DNA of 10,286 nucleotides, taken from positions 1 through 10,286 of the forward strand of contig JBGPFS010000078.1 in NCBI GenBank assembly GCA_041483455.1, given 5' to 3'. This document shows positions 1 to 6,108 of the stretch, in pieces. Every line of letters begins with the position of its first letter. The stretch's first letter is position 1. Source of the DNA: JBGPFS01 sp041483455 (GTDB lineage Bacteria; Chloroflexota; Limnocylindria; Limnocylindrales; CSP1-4). A program made the position numbers and the translations under genes. The notes under the pieces are model-generated. The model did no database searches and was not told the origin of the DNA. It saw only the letters and a program-made list of their open reading frames with translations.

Positions 1-879
1 CGGGCGGTCTTCGACGTCTGCCCGTCGCCGCCGCTCAACTGGTCCGAGTTCGGGGCCCAGAACCTGATCGATCTTGCCCGGGCCCGCGTCCCGGCCGAGA
101 TCGTGTCGATGCCGATCGCCGGCGTCGCGGCCCCGGTGACGCTCATCGGGGCGGTGGTCCAGCATGCCGCCGAGTGCCTCGCCGGGATCGCCATCCACCA
201 GTCGGCCGGGCCGGGCGCGCCGATCGTCTGGGGCGGCGCGCCGACCATCCTCGACATGCGGATCGGCACGACCCCGATGGGCTCGATCGAGACGGCGATG
301 ATCGTGGCGGCCTACGGCCAGGTCGGGCGGTCGCTGGGCCTGCCGACCCACGGCTACCTCGGGGCGACGGACGCCAAGATCGTCGACGGCCAGGCCGGCC
401 TCGAGAGCGGGATGACCGCCCTGGTCGGAGCGCTCGCCGGGATCGACCTCATCTCCGGCGCCGGGATGATCGACTTCCTGCTCTGCCAGAGTCCCGAGAA
501 GCTCGTCCTCGACGCCGAGCTCATCGGGATGGCCCAGCGGATCGCCCGCGGCATCGGGACACCCACCGAGACCCTCGCCACCGGGTCGTTCGCCGCCGCG
601 GGCCCGGAGGGCCGGTTCCTGGAGCTCGACGAGACGCGCCGGCTCTTCCGGACCGAGCAGTTCCTGCCCTCCAAGGTCCTCGACCGCCAGTCGCGCCGGG
701 CGTGGCAGGACGCGGGCGGGCTCGACGCCTTCGGGCGGGCGCGCCTCCGGGTCGACGAGCTGGTGGCGACCCACCGACCGGCGGTCCTTGGTGAGGGTGT
801 GGCCGCAGCGCTAGCCGAGCGGATCCAGGCGGAGGGCGAACCGTTCGGCCTGGTCGGGCTGCCTGGCGTCGATCGCTGA
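1..879 (+). CDS. Trimethylamine methyltransferase (MttB) family protein, 3' part
   Basis: The frame is open from the window's left edge, so the start lies outside; 292 codons are visible before the TGA. Family members are usually near 480-500 residues, so roughly the C-terminal 60% is present. The sequence matches the family core as I know it: SMPIAGVAAPVTLIG, then QHAAECLAGIAIHQ, ILDMRIGTTPMGSIE, and GLESGMTALVGALAGIDLISGAGMID. Known members transfer a methyl group from trimethylamine (MttB) or glycine betaine (MtgB) to a corrinoid protein in the cytoplasm. No in-frame TAG occurs in the visible part, and the stretch I align from memory to the pyrrolysine region (LGATDAK) is read with ordinary residues, so this looks like a non-pyrrolysine member; its substrate cannot be told. 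No corrinoid protein gene is in the window; it could lie upstream. It converges on the GGDEF-like gene with 29 bp between the stops. Confidence 0.88.
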   Translation, partial: RAVFDVCPSPPLNWSEFGAQNLIDLARARVPAEIVSMPIAGVAAPVTLIGAVVQHAAECLAGIAIHQSAGPGAPIVWGGAPTILDMRIGTTPMGSIETAMIVAAYGQVGRSLGLPTHGYLGATDAKIVDGQAGLESGMTALVGALAGIDLISGAGMIDFLLCQSPEKLVLDAELIGMAQRIARGIGTPTETLATGSFAAAGPEGRFLELDETRRLFRTEQFLPSKVLDRQSRRAWQDAGGLDAFGRARLRVDELVATHRPAVLGEGVAAALAERIQAEGEPFGLVGLPGVDR

Positions 880-893
880 CGGCGCCATCGCCG
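880..893. terminator. Small hairpin between convergent stops
   Basis: CGGCG-ccat-CGCCG, a 5-bp stem with a 4-nt loop, begins at the base after the MttB-family TGA. It lies in the 29-bp gap between two convergent genes, where a bidirectional terminator would be expected. There is no T-tract on either side and the stem is short, so termination is a guess from position. Confidence 0.3.
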
Positions 894-908
894 CCGCAGC
901 CCGGCCCG

Positions 909-1595
909 TCAGCGAAGTCGGCGCGCGGCGAACATCCGGCCCTGGGCCGCGCGAGCCGCGCTGGCGATGTCGCCCCCCGGCGCCAGGCTCGCCCAGCCGA
1001 TCGCGAGTCGGACCTCCAGGGCCCCCGCCTCGAGCCAGCGATCGGTCGCCTCGCGGACGCGCTCGACATACGTCCGGGCGCCCGTCTCGTCGGCCTCGAG
1101 CAGGAGGACCGCGAACCTGGCGCGTCCGAGCCGGGCCACCCGGTCCGAGTCCCGTGCATGCCGACGGAGCAGCTCGGCGGTCGGGACGATCAGACGGTCG
1201 GCGACGTCGACGCCGAACAGGCCGGACAGCCCGTCGAGGCCGTCGAGCTCGGCGAACACCACCGCGATCGGATCGCCGTGCCGAGCGATGCGCTTCGATT
1301 CGTGGCGGACGAGGAGTTCCCAGGCCGAGGCCGTGTCGAGGCCGGTCTCCGGATCGACGAGGGCCCCACGCGGGAGGCCGAAGAGCGCGTCGCGATCGGG
1401 CATCGGGCGCCCGACGATCTCCGGTGCCCGCCGGCTCGGCGCGAAGGTCTCGTCGGTCGCGACGGTCTCGTCGGTCTCATCGAGGTCCGGGCCGCTGACG
1501 AATGCCTCGATCGCCCGGCTGGTCGCCTCATCGTGGAGCGGCGGCAGCGTGAACCGGGTGGGGCGGCCGGACGGGTCGGGCGGGCGATCGGTCAT
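909..1595 (-). CDS. Degenerate GGDEF-domain protein, probably not an active diguanylate cyclase
   Basis: 228 aa. Residues 1-75 are polar and look disordered, with an acidic D-E-T repeat at 39-50. Residues 80-228 follow the GGDEF fold: DPETGLDTASAWE at 81-93 takes the place of the usual D-x-L-T-G-L-x-N-R entry, AELDGLDGL at 115-123 the metal-binding strand, LGRARFAVLL at 156-165 the signature, and SAARAAQGRMFAARR the closing helix. The signature itself reads G-R-A-R-F instead of G-G-D/E-E-F, so the residues that bind GTP and the catalytic metal are lost. Cyclic-di-GMP synthesis is therefore unlikely; a binding or scaffold role, or drift, is more plausible. There is no membrane segment, so it is cytosolic. 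The ATG has no clear Shine-Dalgarno; a TACGGT hexamer ends 8 nt before it. It is the last of three minus-strand genes, 80 bp after the cupin stop. Confidence 0.82.
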   Translation of the reverse strand: MTDRPPDPSGRPTRFTLPPLHDEATSRAIEAFVSGPDLDETDETVATDETFAPSRRAPEIVGRPMPDRDALFGLPRGALVDPETGLDTASAWELLVRHESKRIARHGDPIAVVFAELDGLDGLSGLFGVDVADRLIVPTAELLRRHARDSDRVARLGRARFAVLLLEADETGARTYVERVREATDRWLEAGALEVRLAIGWASLAPGGDIASAARAAQGRMFAARRLR

Positions 1596-1603
1596 GGCCC
1601 CCG

Positions 1604-1609
1604 ACCGTA
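1604..1609 (-). promoter_or_regulatory. Possible -10 element (TACGGT) before the GGDEF-like gene
   Basis: TACGGT on the minus strand fits TANNNT and ends 8 nt upstream of the ATG. No Shine-Dalgarno is evident there, so transcription would begin within a few nucleotides of the start codon. A GCGACC hexamer 19 bp further upstream is a poor -35 candidate. Confidence 0.35.
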
Positions 1610-1636
1610 CCAGACTCCGCGCGGATGCGGTCGCGA

Positions 1637-1673
1637 CGGGGTCCCGAGACGGATCGGGGCAGCCGCGACCCCG
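1637..1673 (-). terminator. GC-rich nested hairpin downstream of the cupin gene
   Basis: CGGGGTC at 1637-1643 pairs with GACCCCG at 1667-1673, and inside it CCCGA (1643-1647) pairs with TCGGG (1654-1658) around a 6-nt loop; the two stems share base 1643. The structure starts two bases beyond the cupin stop codon in the direction of transcription. It lacks a U-tract, so it may be a weak or Rho-assisted terminator, or chance in GC-rich DNA. Confidence 0.3.
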
Positions 1674-1675
1674 GT

Positions 1676-2071
1676 TCAGCTCGTGCCGACCACCGCCTCG
1701 CGCTCGGCTTCGGCGGCATCCGCCTCGGCCTTGGTGCGGTGGATCGTGCCCTGGGCATGCTGCGGCGGCGCGTAGATGGTGTAGAGGCGCAGGTCGGTCG
1801 CTCCCGTGTTCACGATGTTGTGGTGGGTACCGGCGGGGACCTGCACGAGTCGACCGGCCGACACGGCGCTGTGCTCGCCGTCGAGGATCGCTTCGCCCTC
1901 GCCATCGACGAAGACCAGGACCTGGTCCACGTCATGGTGGACCTCGGCGCCGATCTCGCCGTTCGGCGAGATGCTCATCACGACGACCTGGCTATGGGGG
2001 CCGGTCGCGAGCACCTCGCGGAAGTAGCCGTTCCGGTGCGCCAGCTGGACGATGTCCACGTTGAATCCCAT
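1676..2071 (-). CDS. Small single-domain cupin protein
   Basis: 131 aa, one cupin barrel. Motif 1 is GAEVHHDVDQVLVFVDGEGE (residues 41-60), with His45/His46 and Gln50 as likely metal ligands; Gln replaces the commoner Glu. Motif 2 is AGRLVQVPAGTHHNIVNTG (72-90), with the histidine pair 83-84. The C-terminal tail is a short charged helix. Proteins of this size are cytosolic and usually bind a divalent metal, acting as small isomerases, dioxygenases or sensors; the substrate cannot be inferred. The start is set by a strong AAAGGAG seven bases upstream of the ATG at 2071. The frame continues upstream to 2122, but that part is low in recognisable sequence and would place the Shine-Dalgarno inside the gene. 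It follows the antiporter gene by 121 bp on the same strand and may be read from the same transcript; I see no TANNNT hexamer near its start. Confidence 0.88.
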   Translation of the reverse strand: MGFNVDIVQLAHRNGYFREVLATGPHSQVVVMSISPNGEIGAEVHHDVDQVLVFVDGEGEAILDGEHSAVSAGRLVQVPAGTHHNIVNTGATDLRLYTIYAPPQHAQGTIHRTKAEADAAEAEREAVVGTS

Positions 2072-2078
2072 GGGCGGG

Positions 2079-2085
2079 CTCCTTT
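2079..2085 (-). promoter_or_regulatory. Strong ribosome binding site of the cupin gene
   Basis: AAAGGAG on the minus strand, 7 nt before the ATG at 2071. It settles the start against the longer frame that begins at 2122, and it contrasts with the neighbouring genes that lack a Shine-Dalgarno. Confidence 0.8.
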
Positions 2086-2139
2086 CAGGCGCACCGTCCC
2101 ATCGGCGGGCGGGGCGAGGCAAGAGCCGAAGGGCAGGGA

Positions 2140-2152
2140 GCGGCCCGGCCGC
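2140..2152 (-). terminator. Hairpin in the antiporter-cupin spacer
   Basis: GCGGC-ccg-GCCGC, a perfect 5-bp stem with a 3-nt loop, lies 40 nt past the antiporter stop and well before the cupin Shine-Dalgarno. It could attenuate read-through from the antiporter into the cupin gene. No U-tract follows. The rest of the 121-bp spacer shows nothing recognisable. Confidence 0.22.
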
Positions 2153-2192
2153 GGCGTCGGTAGGTCACCCGGGCCGGGATCGGGGCCGCAGG

Positions 2193-3437
2193 TCAGGACC
2201 CCGGCTCGGCTTCGCTCTCGATCCGCGACCAGCGGAGGACGCGCCCCGCGGTGGTCCCCTGGACGACCACCGTGAAGAGGACGATCCCGAAGGTGATCCC
2301 CTGGAGGAGCGTCCGGTCCTGGATCGAGGCCGGCAGCGACAGCGCCAGGGCGATCGCCACGGCCCCGCGCAGGCCCGACCAGGTGAGGACGTGCAGCCAG
2401 CCGACGGGCAGGTGGCCGGCCCGACCGACCCAGCCGGCTCCGCCGATCCGGCCAGCGAGCCAGGCCCCGCCTCCGAGCAGGCCGTAGACGACGACCGCCC
2501 GCCCGACGAGGATGGCGACCACGCCCCAGCCGATCGAGACGAGCGAGCTCGCCAGGGACCCCAGCGGGATCGCGATCCCGATCAGCAGGAAGGCGACCGC
2601 CGTCAGCACGAAGGCGAGGAACTCCCAGACGACATCGACCGATTCCTGGGCCCGGGCGCTCAGGCCGACACGGCGGCCATACGTCCCGAGGACGATCCCC
2701 GCCACGACCGTGGCGATGATCCCGGACTGGTGGAGGAGGTCCGCGACCAGGTACGTGCCGTAGGCCGCCAGGAGGGTCAGCGTCAGCTCGATCAGGTGGT
2801 CGTCGGTCAGCGCGGCCAGGCGGGCGATCAGCCAGCCGCCGACCGCCCCGATCGCGACGCTCGCCGCGAGGCCGACCGCGAACGAGACCGCCCCGTCGGC
2901 GAGCGTGGTCGACCGGCCGAATGTCCCGAGCGCGATCGTGAAGATGAGCACGCCGGTCCCGTCGTTGAAGAGGCTTTCGGCGTCGATGAGCGTCACCAGG
3001 CCGCGCGGAGCGCTCAGGCGCCGCATCGTGGCCACGACCGCCACCGGATCCGTGGCCGAGACCATCGCCCCGACCAGGAAGGCCTCGTTCATCGGCAGAC
3101 CGGTCGCGAGATGAAGGACAAGCGCGACGATCGACGCGGAGACCACGACCCCCGGGACTGCCAGGAGCGCCACGCCGCCGAACGCCCGGCGGAGCTCGTC
3201 GCCATCGAGGCGGTAGGCGGCCTCGAAGACGAGGCCGGGCAGGAGCACCGCGACCGCCACGCCGGGCGAGACCTCGATCCCGCCGTGCAGGGGCAGGGCC
3301 GAGATCGCGAGTCCGACGAGGACGAAGGCGACGGTATCGGGCAGCCGCGTCCGGCGCGACGCGAACGCGATGAGCGGCATCGCGACGAGGAGCGCCACGA
3401 GAAGGATGAGGGCGTCGGGCGTCGCCGTTCCGGTCAC
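2193..3437 (-). CDS. CPA1-family Na+(K+)/H+ antiporter (NhaP type)
   Basis: 414 aa, almost wholly hydrophobic with about 12 membrane segments from residue 9 onward. The diagnostic region is intact: SATDPVAV at 127-134 and DAESLFNDG at 152-160. The Asn158-Asp159 pair is the ion-binding pair of electroneutral CPA1 exchangers (CPA2 proteins have Asp-Asp). SGLRGAVAIALALSLP near the C-terminus supplies the conserved arginine helix. It would exchange cytoplasmic Na+ or K+ for protons in pH and salt homeostasis. Unlike many bacterial relatives it has no long cytoplasmic C-terminal domain and ends soon after the last helix. I chose GTG at 3437: the frame runs upstream to 3800, but that part is antisense to the ABC gene and not membrane-like. 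There is no Shine-Dalgarno; a TACGAT hexamer ends exactly 6 nt before the GTG, suggesting a leaderless transcript. It is divergent from the ABC exporter operon. Confidence 0.92.
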   Translation of the reverse strand: MTGTATPDALILLVALLVAMPLIAFASRRTRLPDTVAFVLVGLAISALPLHGGIEVSPGVAVAVLLPGLVFEAAYRLDGDELRRAFGGVALLAVPGVVVSASIVALVLHLATGLPMNEAFLVGAMVSATDPVAVVATMRRLSAPRGLVTLIDAESLFNDGTGVLIFTIALGTFGRSTTLADGAVSFAVGLAASVAIGAVGGWLIARLAALTDDHLIELTLTLLAAYGTYLVADLLHQSGIIATVVAGIVLGTYGRRVGLSARAQESVDVVWEFLAFVLTAVAFLLIGIAIPLGSLASSLVSIGWGVVAILVGRAVVVYGLLGGGAWLAGRIGGAGWVGRAGHLPVGWLHVLTWSGLRGAVAIALALSLPASIQDRTLLQGITFGIVLFTVVVQGTTAGRVLRWSRIESEAEPGS

Positions 3438-3443
3438 CGCGCC

Positions 3444-3449
3444 ATCGTA
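3444..3449 (-). promoter_or_regulatory. Probable -10 element for a leaderless antiporter mRNA
   Basis: TACGAT on the minus strand, with exactly 6 nt between it and the GTG at 3437. Transcription would start at or next to the first base of the start codon. The -35 region is weak. The same hexamer at the same spacing precedes the mini-ORF at 6108. Confidence 0.5.
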
Positions 3450-3475
3450 GGGCCTGGATCGGGGTCGAAGCTGGT

Positions 3476-3589
3476 CGTCCGCTCCATTCGGGCTGCTCGG
3501 CCGCCAGGTCCGTACCCGAGGCGGGAACCGTGCTCCGGAGAGGCTGACTTCGGGCCGAACGGGCCTATGGAGCGCCGGAGGAGCGGACG
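3476..3589. repeat. 10-bp perfect inverted repeat across the divergent spacer
   Basis: CGTCCGCTCC at 3476-3485 and GGAGCGGACG at 3580-3589 are exact reverse complements separated by 94 nt, inside the 226-bp spacer between the divergent antiporter and ABC genes. Their spacing is too wide for a simple operator or terminator but would suit two operator sites for one regulator. A weak promoter-like pair for the ABC operon (CTGACT 3544-3549, 16 bp, TATGGA 3566-3571) lies between the arms. By composition, one such pair in a spacer of this size could still arise by chance. Confidence 0.3.
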
Positions 3590-3647
3590 GAGACTCGGAC
3601 TTTCGGAACCGGCGACACACGGAGCGCAAGCGCCGGGTGGCGAACTT

Positions 3648-3654
3648 GAAGGAG
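3648..3654 (+). promoter_or_regulatory. Ribosome binding site of the ABC ATPase gene
   Basis: GAAGGAG, 9 nt before GTG 3664. It supports that start over an in-frame GTG at 3637, which has only a distant GGAG (12 nt away) and would put this site inside the gene. Confidence 0.7.
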
Positions 3655-3663
3655 ACCGACACC

Positions 3664-4662
3664 GTGAACCAGGTGATCGAGGCGGCGGGACTCACGAAGT
3701 GGTACGGGAAGCGGCGCGGGATCCTGGACCTCGACTTCGACGTCCAGCCGGGCGAGGTCTTCGGATTCCTCGGTCCGAACGGCGCCGGGAAGACCACCAC
3801 GATCCGGCTGCTCCTCGGGTTCCTGCGCCCGTCGGGCGGGCACGCCAGCGTCCTCGGCCTCGATTGCTGGCGCCAGGCGTCCCAGGCCCACGCCGGGATC
3901 GCCTACGCAGGCAGCGACCCGGGCTACCTTGGCGAGCTGACGGCTGGGGCGCAGCTCGACTACCTGGCTCGGCTCCGCGGCCTGGCGCCCGGCGCCTGGC
4001 GAACGGTCGCCGAGAGGCTCGCGCTCGACCCGGACGTGCCGGTCAAGAAGCTGTCGCGGGGCAACCGGCAGAAGGTCGGCGTGGTCCAGGCGTTCATGGG
4101 CCGCGAGCCGCTCCTCGTGATGGACGAGCCGACGAGCGGCCTCGATCCCCTGATGCAGCGTGAGTTCCTGGCCCTCGTCGCGGAGGCGCGGGCGGACGGG
4201 CGGACGGTCTTCCTCTCGTCCCACAACCTGCCCGAGGTCGAACGAGCCTGCGACCGGGTCGGGATCATCCGCGACGGGCGCCTGGTCGAGGTCTCGACGG
4301 TCGCCGGGTTGCTCGCCTCGCACTGGCGTTCGGTCAGCCTCGTCCTCGAGGTGCCGCCGCCGGTCGGGATGTTCGACCTGCCGAACGTCCGCGTGGCCAC
4401 CTCGTCGGCCCGCGACGTCCACCTCATGGTCCAGGGCGACGTGAACCCGCTCCTCCGCCGACTGGCGACGATCGAGGTCCGGGACGTCTCGATCACCACC
4501 CTCGAGATGGAGGACGTCTTCCTCCGCCTGTACGACGGTTCGACGCCGGAGCCGGACGGTGAGCCAGCCGGGGACGCCGGCCCAGCCCCGGACCGTGGCC
4601 CAGCCCCGGAACGTGGGTCAGGCGTCGACCGTGACGCGGGCGCCGCGGAGGCCGGGCGATGA
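3664..4662 (+). CDS. ABC transporter ATP-binding protein (ABC-2 exporter type)
   Basis: 332 aa, cytoplasmic ATPase. Walker A GPNGAGKT at 37-44, signature LSRGN at 130-134, Walker B LLVMDEP at 150-156 with catalytic Glu155, D-loop SGLD at 158-161, and switch His187 in SSHNLPEVE. The usual Q-loop glutamine is not obvious: the segment reads YAGSDPGYLGELT, as in some drug and antibiotic exporter ATPases. After the ATPase core, about residues 220-290 form the small C-terminal region common in this subfamily. The last 35 residues are a Pro/Gly/Asp-rich tail containing a duplicated hexapeptide (PAPDRG, PAPERG). The start is GTG 3664 because of its Shine-Dalgarno. The stop overlaps the permease start (ATGA), so the two form an operon and most likely one complex. 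The export substrate cannot be read from the sequence; lipids, peptides and drugs are all possible. Confidence 0.93.
   Translation: MNQVIEAAGLTKWYGKRRGILDLDFDVQPGEVFGFLGPNGAGKTTTIRLLLGFLRPSGGHASVLGLDCWRQASQAHAGIAYAGSDPGYLGELTAGAQLDYLARLRGLAPGAWRTVAERLALDPDVPVKKLSRGNRQKVGVVQAFMGREPLLVMDEPTSGLDPLMQREFLALVAEARADGRTVFLSSHNLPEVERACDRVGIIRDGRLVEVSTVAGLLASHWRSVSLVLEVPPPVGMFDLPNVRVATSSARDVHLMVQGDVNPLLRRLATIEVRDVSITTLEMEDVFLRLYDGSTPEPDGEPAGDAGPAPDRGPAPERGSGVDRDAGAAEAGR
4580..4615 (+). repeat. Tandem 18-bp duplication in the ABC ATPase tail
   Basis: Two adjacent 18-bp units (4580-4597 and 4598-4615) differ at one base and code for six residues each in frame, giving PAPDRG and PAPERG. A more decayed copy may lie just upstream (GEPAGDAG). 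This is a small in-frame slippage expansion of a disordered tail; no function is implied. Confidence 0.8.
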
Positions 4663-5456
4663 GCGCCGCCTTCCGCCTGGAGCTCCGGCGCGGCCGGATG
4701 CTCGTCCTCTGGATGGGGCTGGTCACCGTCCTCTACGCCGGCGGGATCACGCTCTTCTACCCGACGATCCTCAAGAACGCAGCCGAGTTCGAGAAGCTCC
4801 TCCAGGTCTATCCGAAGGAGCTGATGGCCGCCTTCGGGATCGAGGGCAGCCTGGGCGACCAGGGGACGTTCTTCAACTCGTACGTCTTCCAGTTCCTGTG
4901 GCCGCTGGTCGCAGCCATCGCGGCCATCCTGCTGGCGACCCGGGTCGCGGCCGATGCCGACCGGGGCTTCCTCGACCTGCCGCTCGCCACCCCACTCCCC
5001 CGGCTCCGCTACCTGGCCGCCTCCATCGCCGGCCAGGCGATCGCGATCGCGGCCATCTCGGCCGTGATGATCGGGTCGATCCTGGCGGTCGACCTGGTCA
5101 TCGAACCGAACCTCGAGACCGGCCGGCTCATCCTGTCGGGGGTCCACGCCCTGGCCTTCGGCCTGGCGATCGCGGGGGTCACCACGTTCCTGGCCGTCGT
5201 CTTCCTGGACCGCGGACGCGCCGGCGGCCTCATGGCTGGGATCCTGATCGTGATGTACCTGCTGAACGTCATCGCCCAGCTCTCTCCGGATCTCGCGACG
5301 CTGGCCCGGCTGTCCGCCTTCCACTACTTCAACGTCAAGCCGCTGATCGACGCGGGCACGTACCCGCTCGGCGATTCGCTGCTCTACCTCGGCTTCGGCG
5401 TTGTCGGCTGGCTCCTCGCCCTGGCAGCGTTCCGGCGGCGCGACCTGACCGCCTGA
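4659..5456 (+). CDS. ABC-2 type transporter permease
   Basis: 265 aa with about six membrane helices: roughly 14-34, 77-98, 119-146, 157-180, 187-207 and 240-258. Between helices 2 and 3, ADADRGFLDLPLATPLPRLRY (about 98-118) matches the cytoplasmic loop of ABC-2 permeases, where an E-x-G-T-L-x-x-L-L-x-x-P-x-S-R pattern is typical. The first outer loop (35-76) is about 40 residues, moderate for the family. It should form the membrane half of the exporter with the preceding ATPase. The ATG overlaps the ATPase stop by 4 nt, and GGAG about 8 nt upstream can act as its ribosome site, so translational coupling is likely. The final residues, FRRRDLTA, are the usual short basic cytoplasmic end. Only one permease gene is present, so it would work as a homodimer. 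Confidence 0.9.
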   Translation: MSAAFRLELRRGRMLVLWMGLVTVLYAGGITLFYPTILKNAAEFEKLLQVYPKELMAAFGIEGSLGDQGTFFNSYVFQFLWPLVAAIAAILLATRVAADADRGFLDLPLATPLPRLRYLAASIAGQAIAIAAISAVMIGSILAVDLVIEPNLETGRLILSGVHALAFGLAIAGVTTFLAVVFLDRGRAGGLMAGILIVMYLLNVIAQLSPDLATLARLSAFHYFNVKPLIDAGTYPLGDSLLYLGFGVVGWLLALAAFRRRDLTA

Positions 5457-5483
5457 CCCGGCGCCGGGCGGCCGGCGACCGGC
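5457..5483 (+). terminator. Paired GC hairpins after the exporter operon
   Basis: Directly after the permease stop there is a 12-bp perfect palindrome (CCCGGCGCCGGG, 5457-5468), then GCCGG-cga-CCGGC (5471-5483), a 5-bp stem with a 3-nt loop. The position between two convergent genes favours a terminator, but there is no T-run. The remaining 51 bp up to the acetyltransferase stop holds only weak 4-bp stems. Confidence 0.38.
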
Positions 5484-5534
5484 GTTCGGTGACCGCTTCC
5501 GCGACGGCGGCCCGGTCCGCAGGCCGGTGAGGGC

Positions 5535-6032
5535 TCAGGGCTCCGTCCGGGCCGGGCCGAGCAGCCGCTCGACGATGACGACGTCGCGCCAGACGCCGTC
5601 GAGCCGGGTATGGCGGCGGTAGACGCCGACCTCGCGGAACCCGACCGAGCGCAGGAGCCCCAAGCTCGCGGCGTTCTCGACGAACACGCGCGAGAGGAGC
5701 TTCCAGAACCCCGCGGCCTCGGCCGCGTCGATCAGGGAGACCATGACCTCGCGACCGACGCCCCGGCGGCGCCACTCGCGCGCGACGTAGACATTGAACT
5801 CGGCGACCCCCGCGTAGCACTCGCGCGGGCGGTAGGCCGCCGTGTCGCCGAACCCGGCGACGCCGCCGTCGCGTTCGGCGACCACGATCGGATGGACGCC
5901 GTCGAACCAGCGGGCGACCTCCTCGGGGCTCCGCAGGCGCGTCTCGAACGTGGCGACGCGATCCGCGATCCCTTCGTTGTAGATGGCCGCGATCCGGGCG
6001 GCATCGGCGACCGTGGCGAGGCGGGCGGCCAT
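5535..6032 (-). CDS. GNAT N-acetyltransferase, phosphinothricin/arsinothricin (ArsN1-like) type
   Basis: 165 aa, a complete single GNAT domain of normal family length. The N-terminus IAAIYNEGIADRVATFET (14-31) and the C-terminus GFREVGVYRRHTRLDGVWRD, followed by VVIVERLL, are typical of the PAT/ArsN1 group. The acetyl-CoA loop is R-R-R-G-V-G at 88-93, preceded by AEFNVYVARE on strand 4; ENAASLGLLRSVGF is the usual helix 4 region. Known members acetylate the amino group of glutamate-analogue toxins such as phosphinothricin or arsinothricin, but many in the group are untested, so the substrate is open. The ATG at 6032 has GAGGAG five bases upstream. A 20-codon mini-ORF ends 13 nt before the start. 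The gene converges on the ABC exporter, another possible resistance function, but no arsenic gene is in view. Confidence 0.9.
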   Translation of the reverse strand: MAARLATVADAARIAAIYNEGIADRVATFETRLRSPEEVARWFDGVHPIVVAERDGGVAGFGDTAAYRPRECYAGVAEFNVYVAREWRRRGVGREVMVSLIDAAEAAGFWKLLSRVFVENAASLGLLRSVGFREVGVYRRHTRLDGVWRDVVIVERLLGPARTEP

Positions 6033-6037
6033 GGCGA

Positions 6038-6043
6038 CTCCTC
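6038..6043 (-). promoter_or_regulatory. Ribosome binding site of the acetyltransferase gene
   Basis: GAGGAG on the minus strand, 5 nt before the ATG. Its upstream edge is only two bases from the stop codon of the mini-ORF, so ribosomes finishing the mini-ORF would cover this site; coupling or interference is possible. Confidence 0.6.
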
Positions 6044-6045
6044 GG

Positions 6046-6108
6046 CTAAGTCCCGGCGACCCGCTCGACCACGGCCGCGGCTTCGGCGAGGAACCGGAAC
6101 GGGCGCAT
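6046..6108 (-). CDS. 20-codon mini-ORF: leader peptide or 5' remnant of an LLM oxidoreductase gene
   Basis: An ATG (6108) to TAG (6046) frame codes for 20 residues beginning MRPFRFLAEAA. From memory, MRPFRFL(A/G) followed by acidic and hydrophobic residues is a common opening of F420-dependent luciferase-like monooxygenase-family proteins in Chloroflexota and Actinomycetota; those run to about 300 residues, so this would be only the first strand. TACGAT ends exactly 6 nt before its ATG, and no Shine-Dalgarno is needed if the mRNA is leaderless. The stop is followed at once by the acetyltransferase ribosome site. Two readings fit: a deletion joined an LLM gene's start and promoter to the acetyltransferase, or it is a translated leader. 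The codons look like the neighbours'. Whether it is translated is unknown. Confidence 0.4.
   Translation of the reverse strand: MRPFRFLAEAAAVVERVAGT

Noticed and set aside
1439..1485. Repeated GAC-GAG-ACC stretches that look like a short tandem repeat
   Set aside because: They are the codons of the D-E-T-rich segment of the GGDEF-like protein; the units are few and imperfect, and neither a CRISPR nor a mobile-element repeat is supported.
3438..3800. N-terminal extension of the antiporter to ATG 3800
   Set aside because: The extra 121 residues are antisense to the ABC ATPase, not hydrophobic and not like the family. GTG 3437 sits 6 nt after a TACGAT box and directly before the first membrane helix.
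2052..4163. 703-codon plus-strand open frame over the antiporter and ABC genes
   Set aside because: It is antisense to the antiporter and out of frame with the ABC ATPase, with a low-complexity Arg/Asp/Gly-rich product and no domain. The two real genes explain the region.
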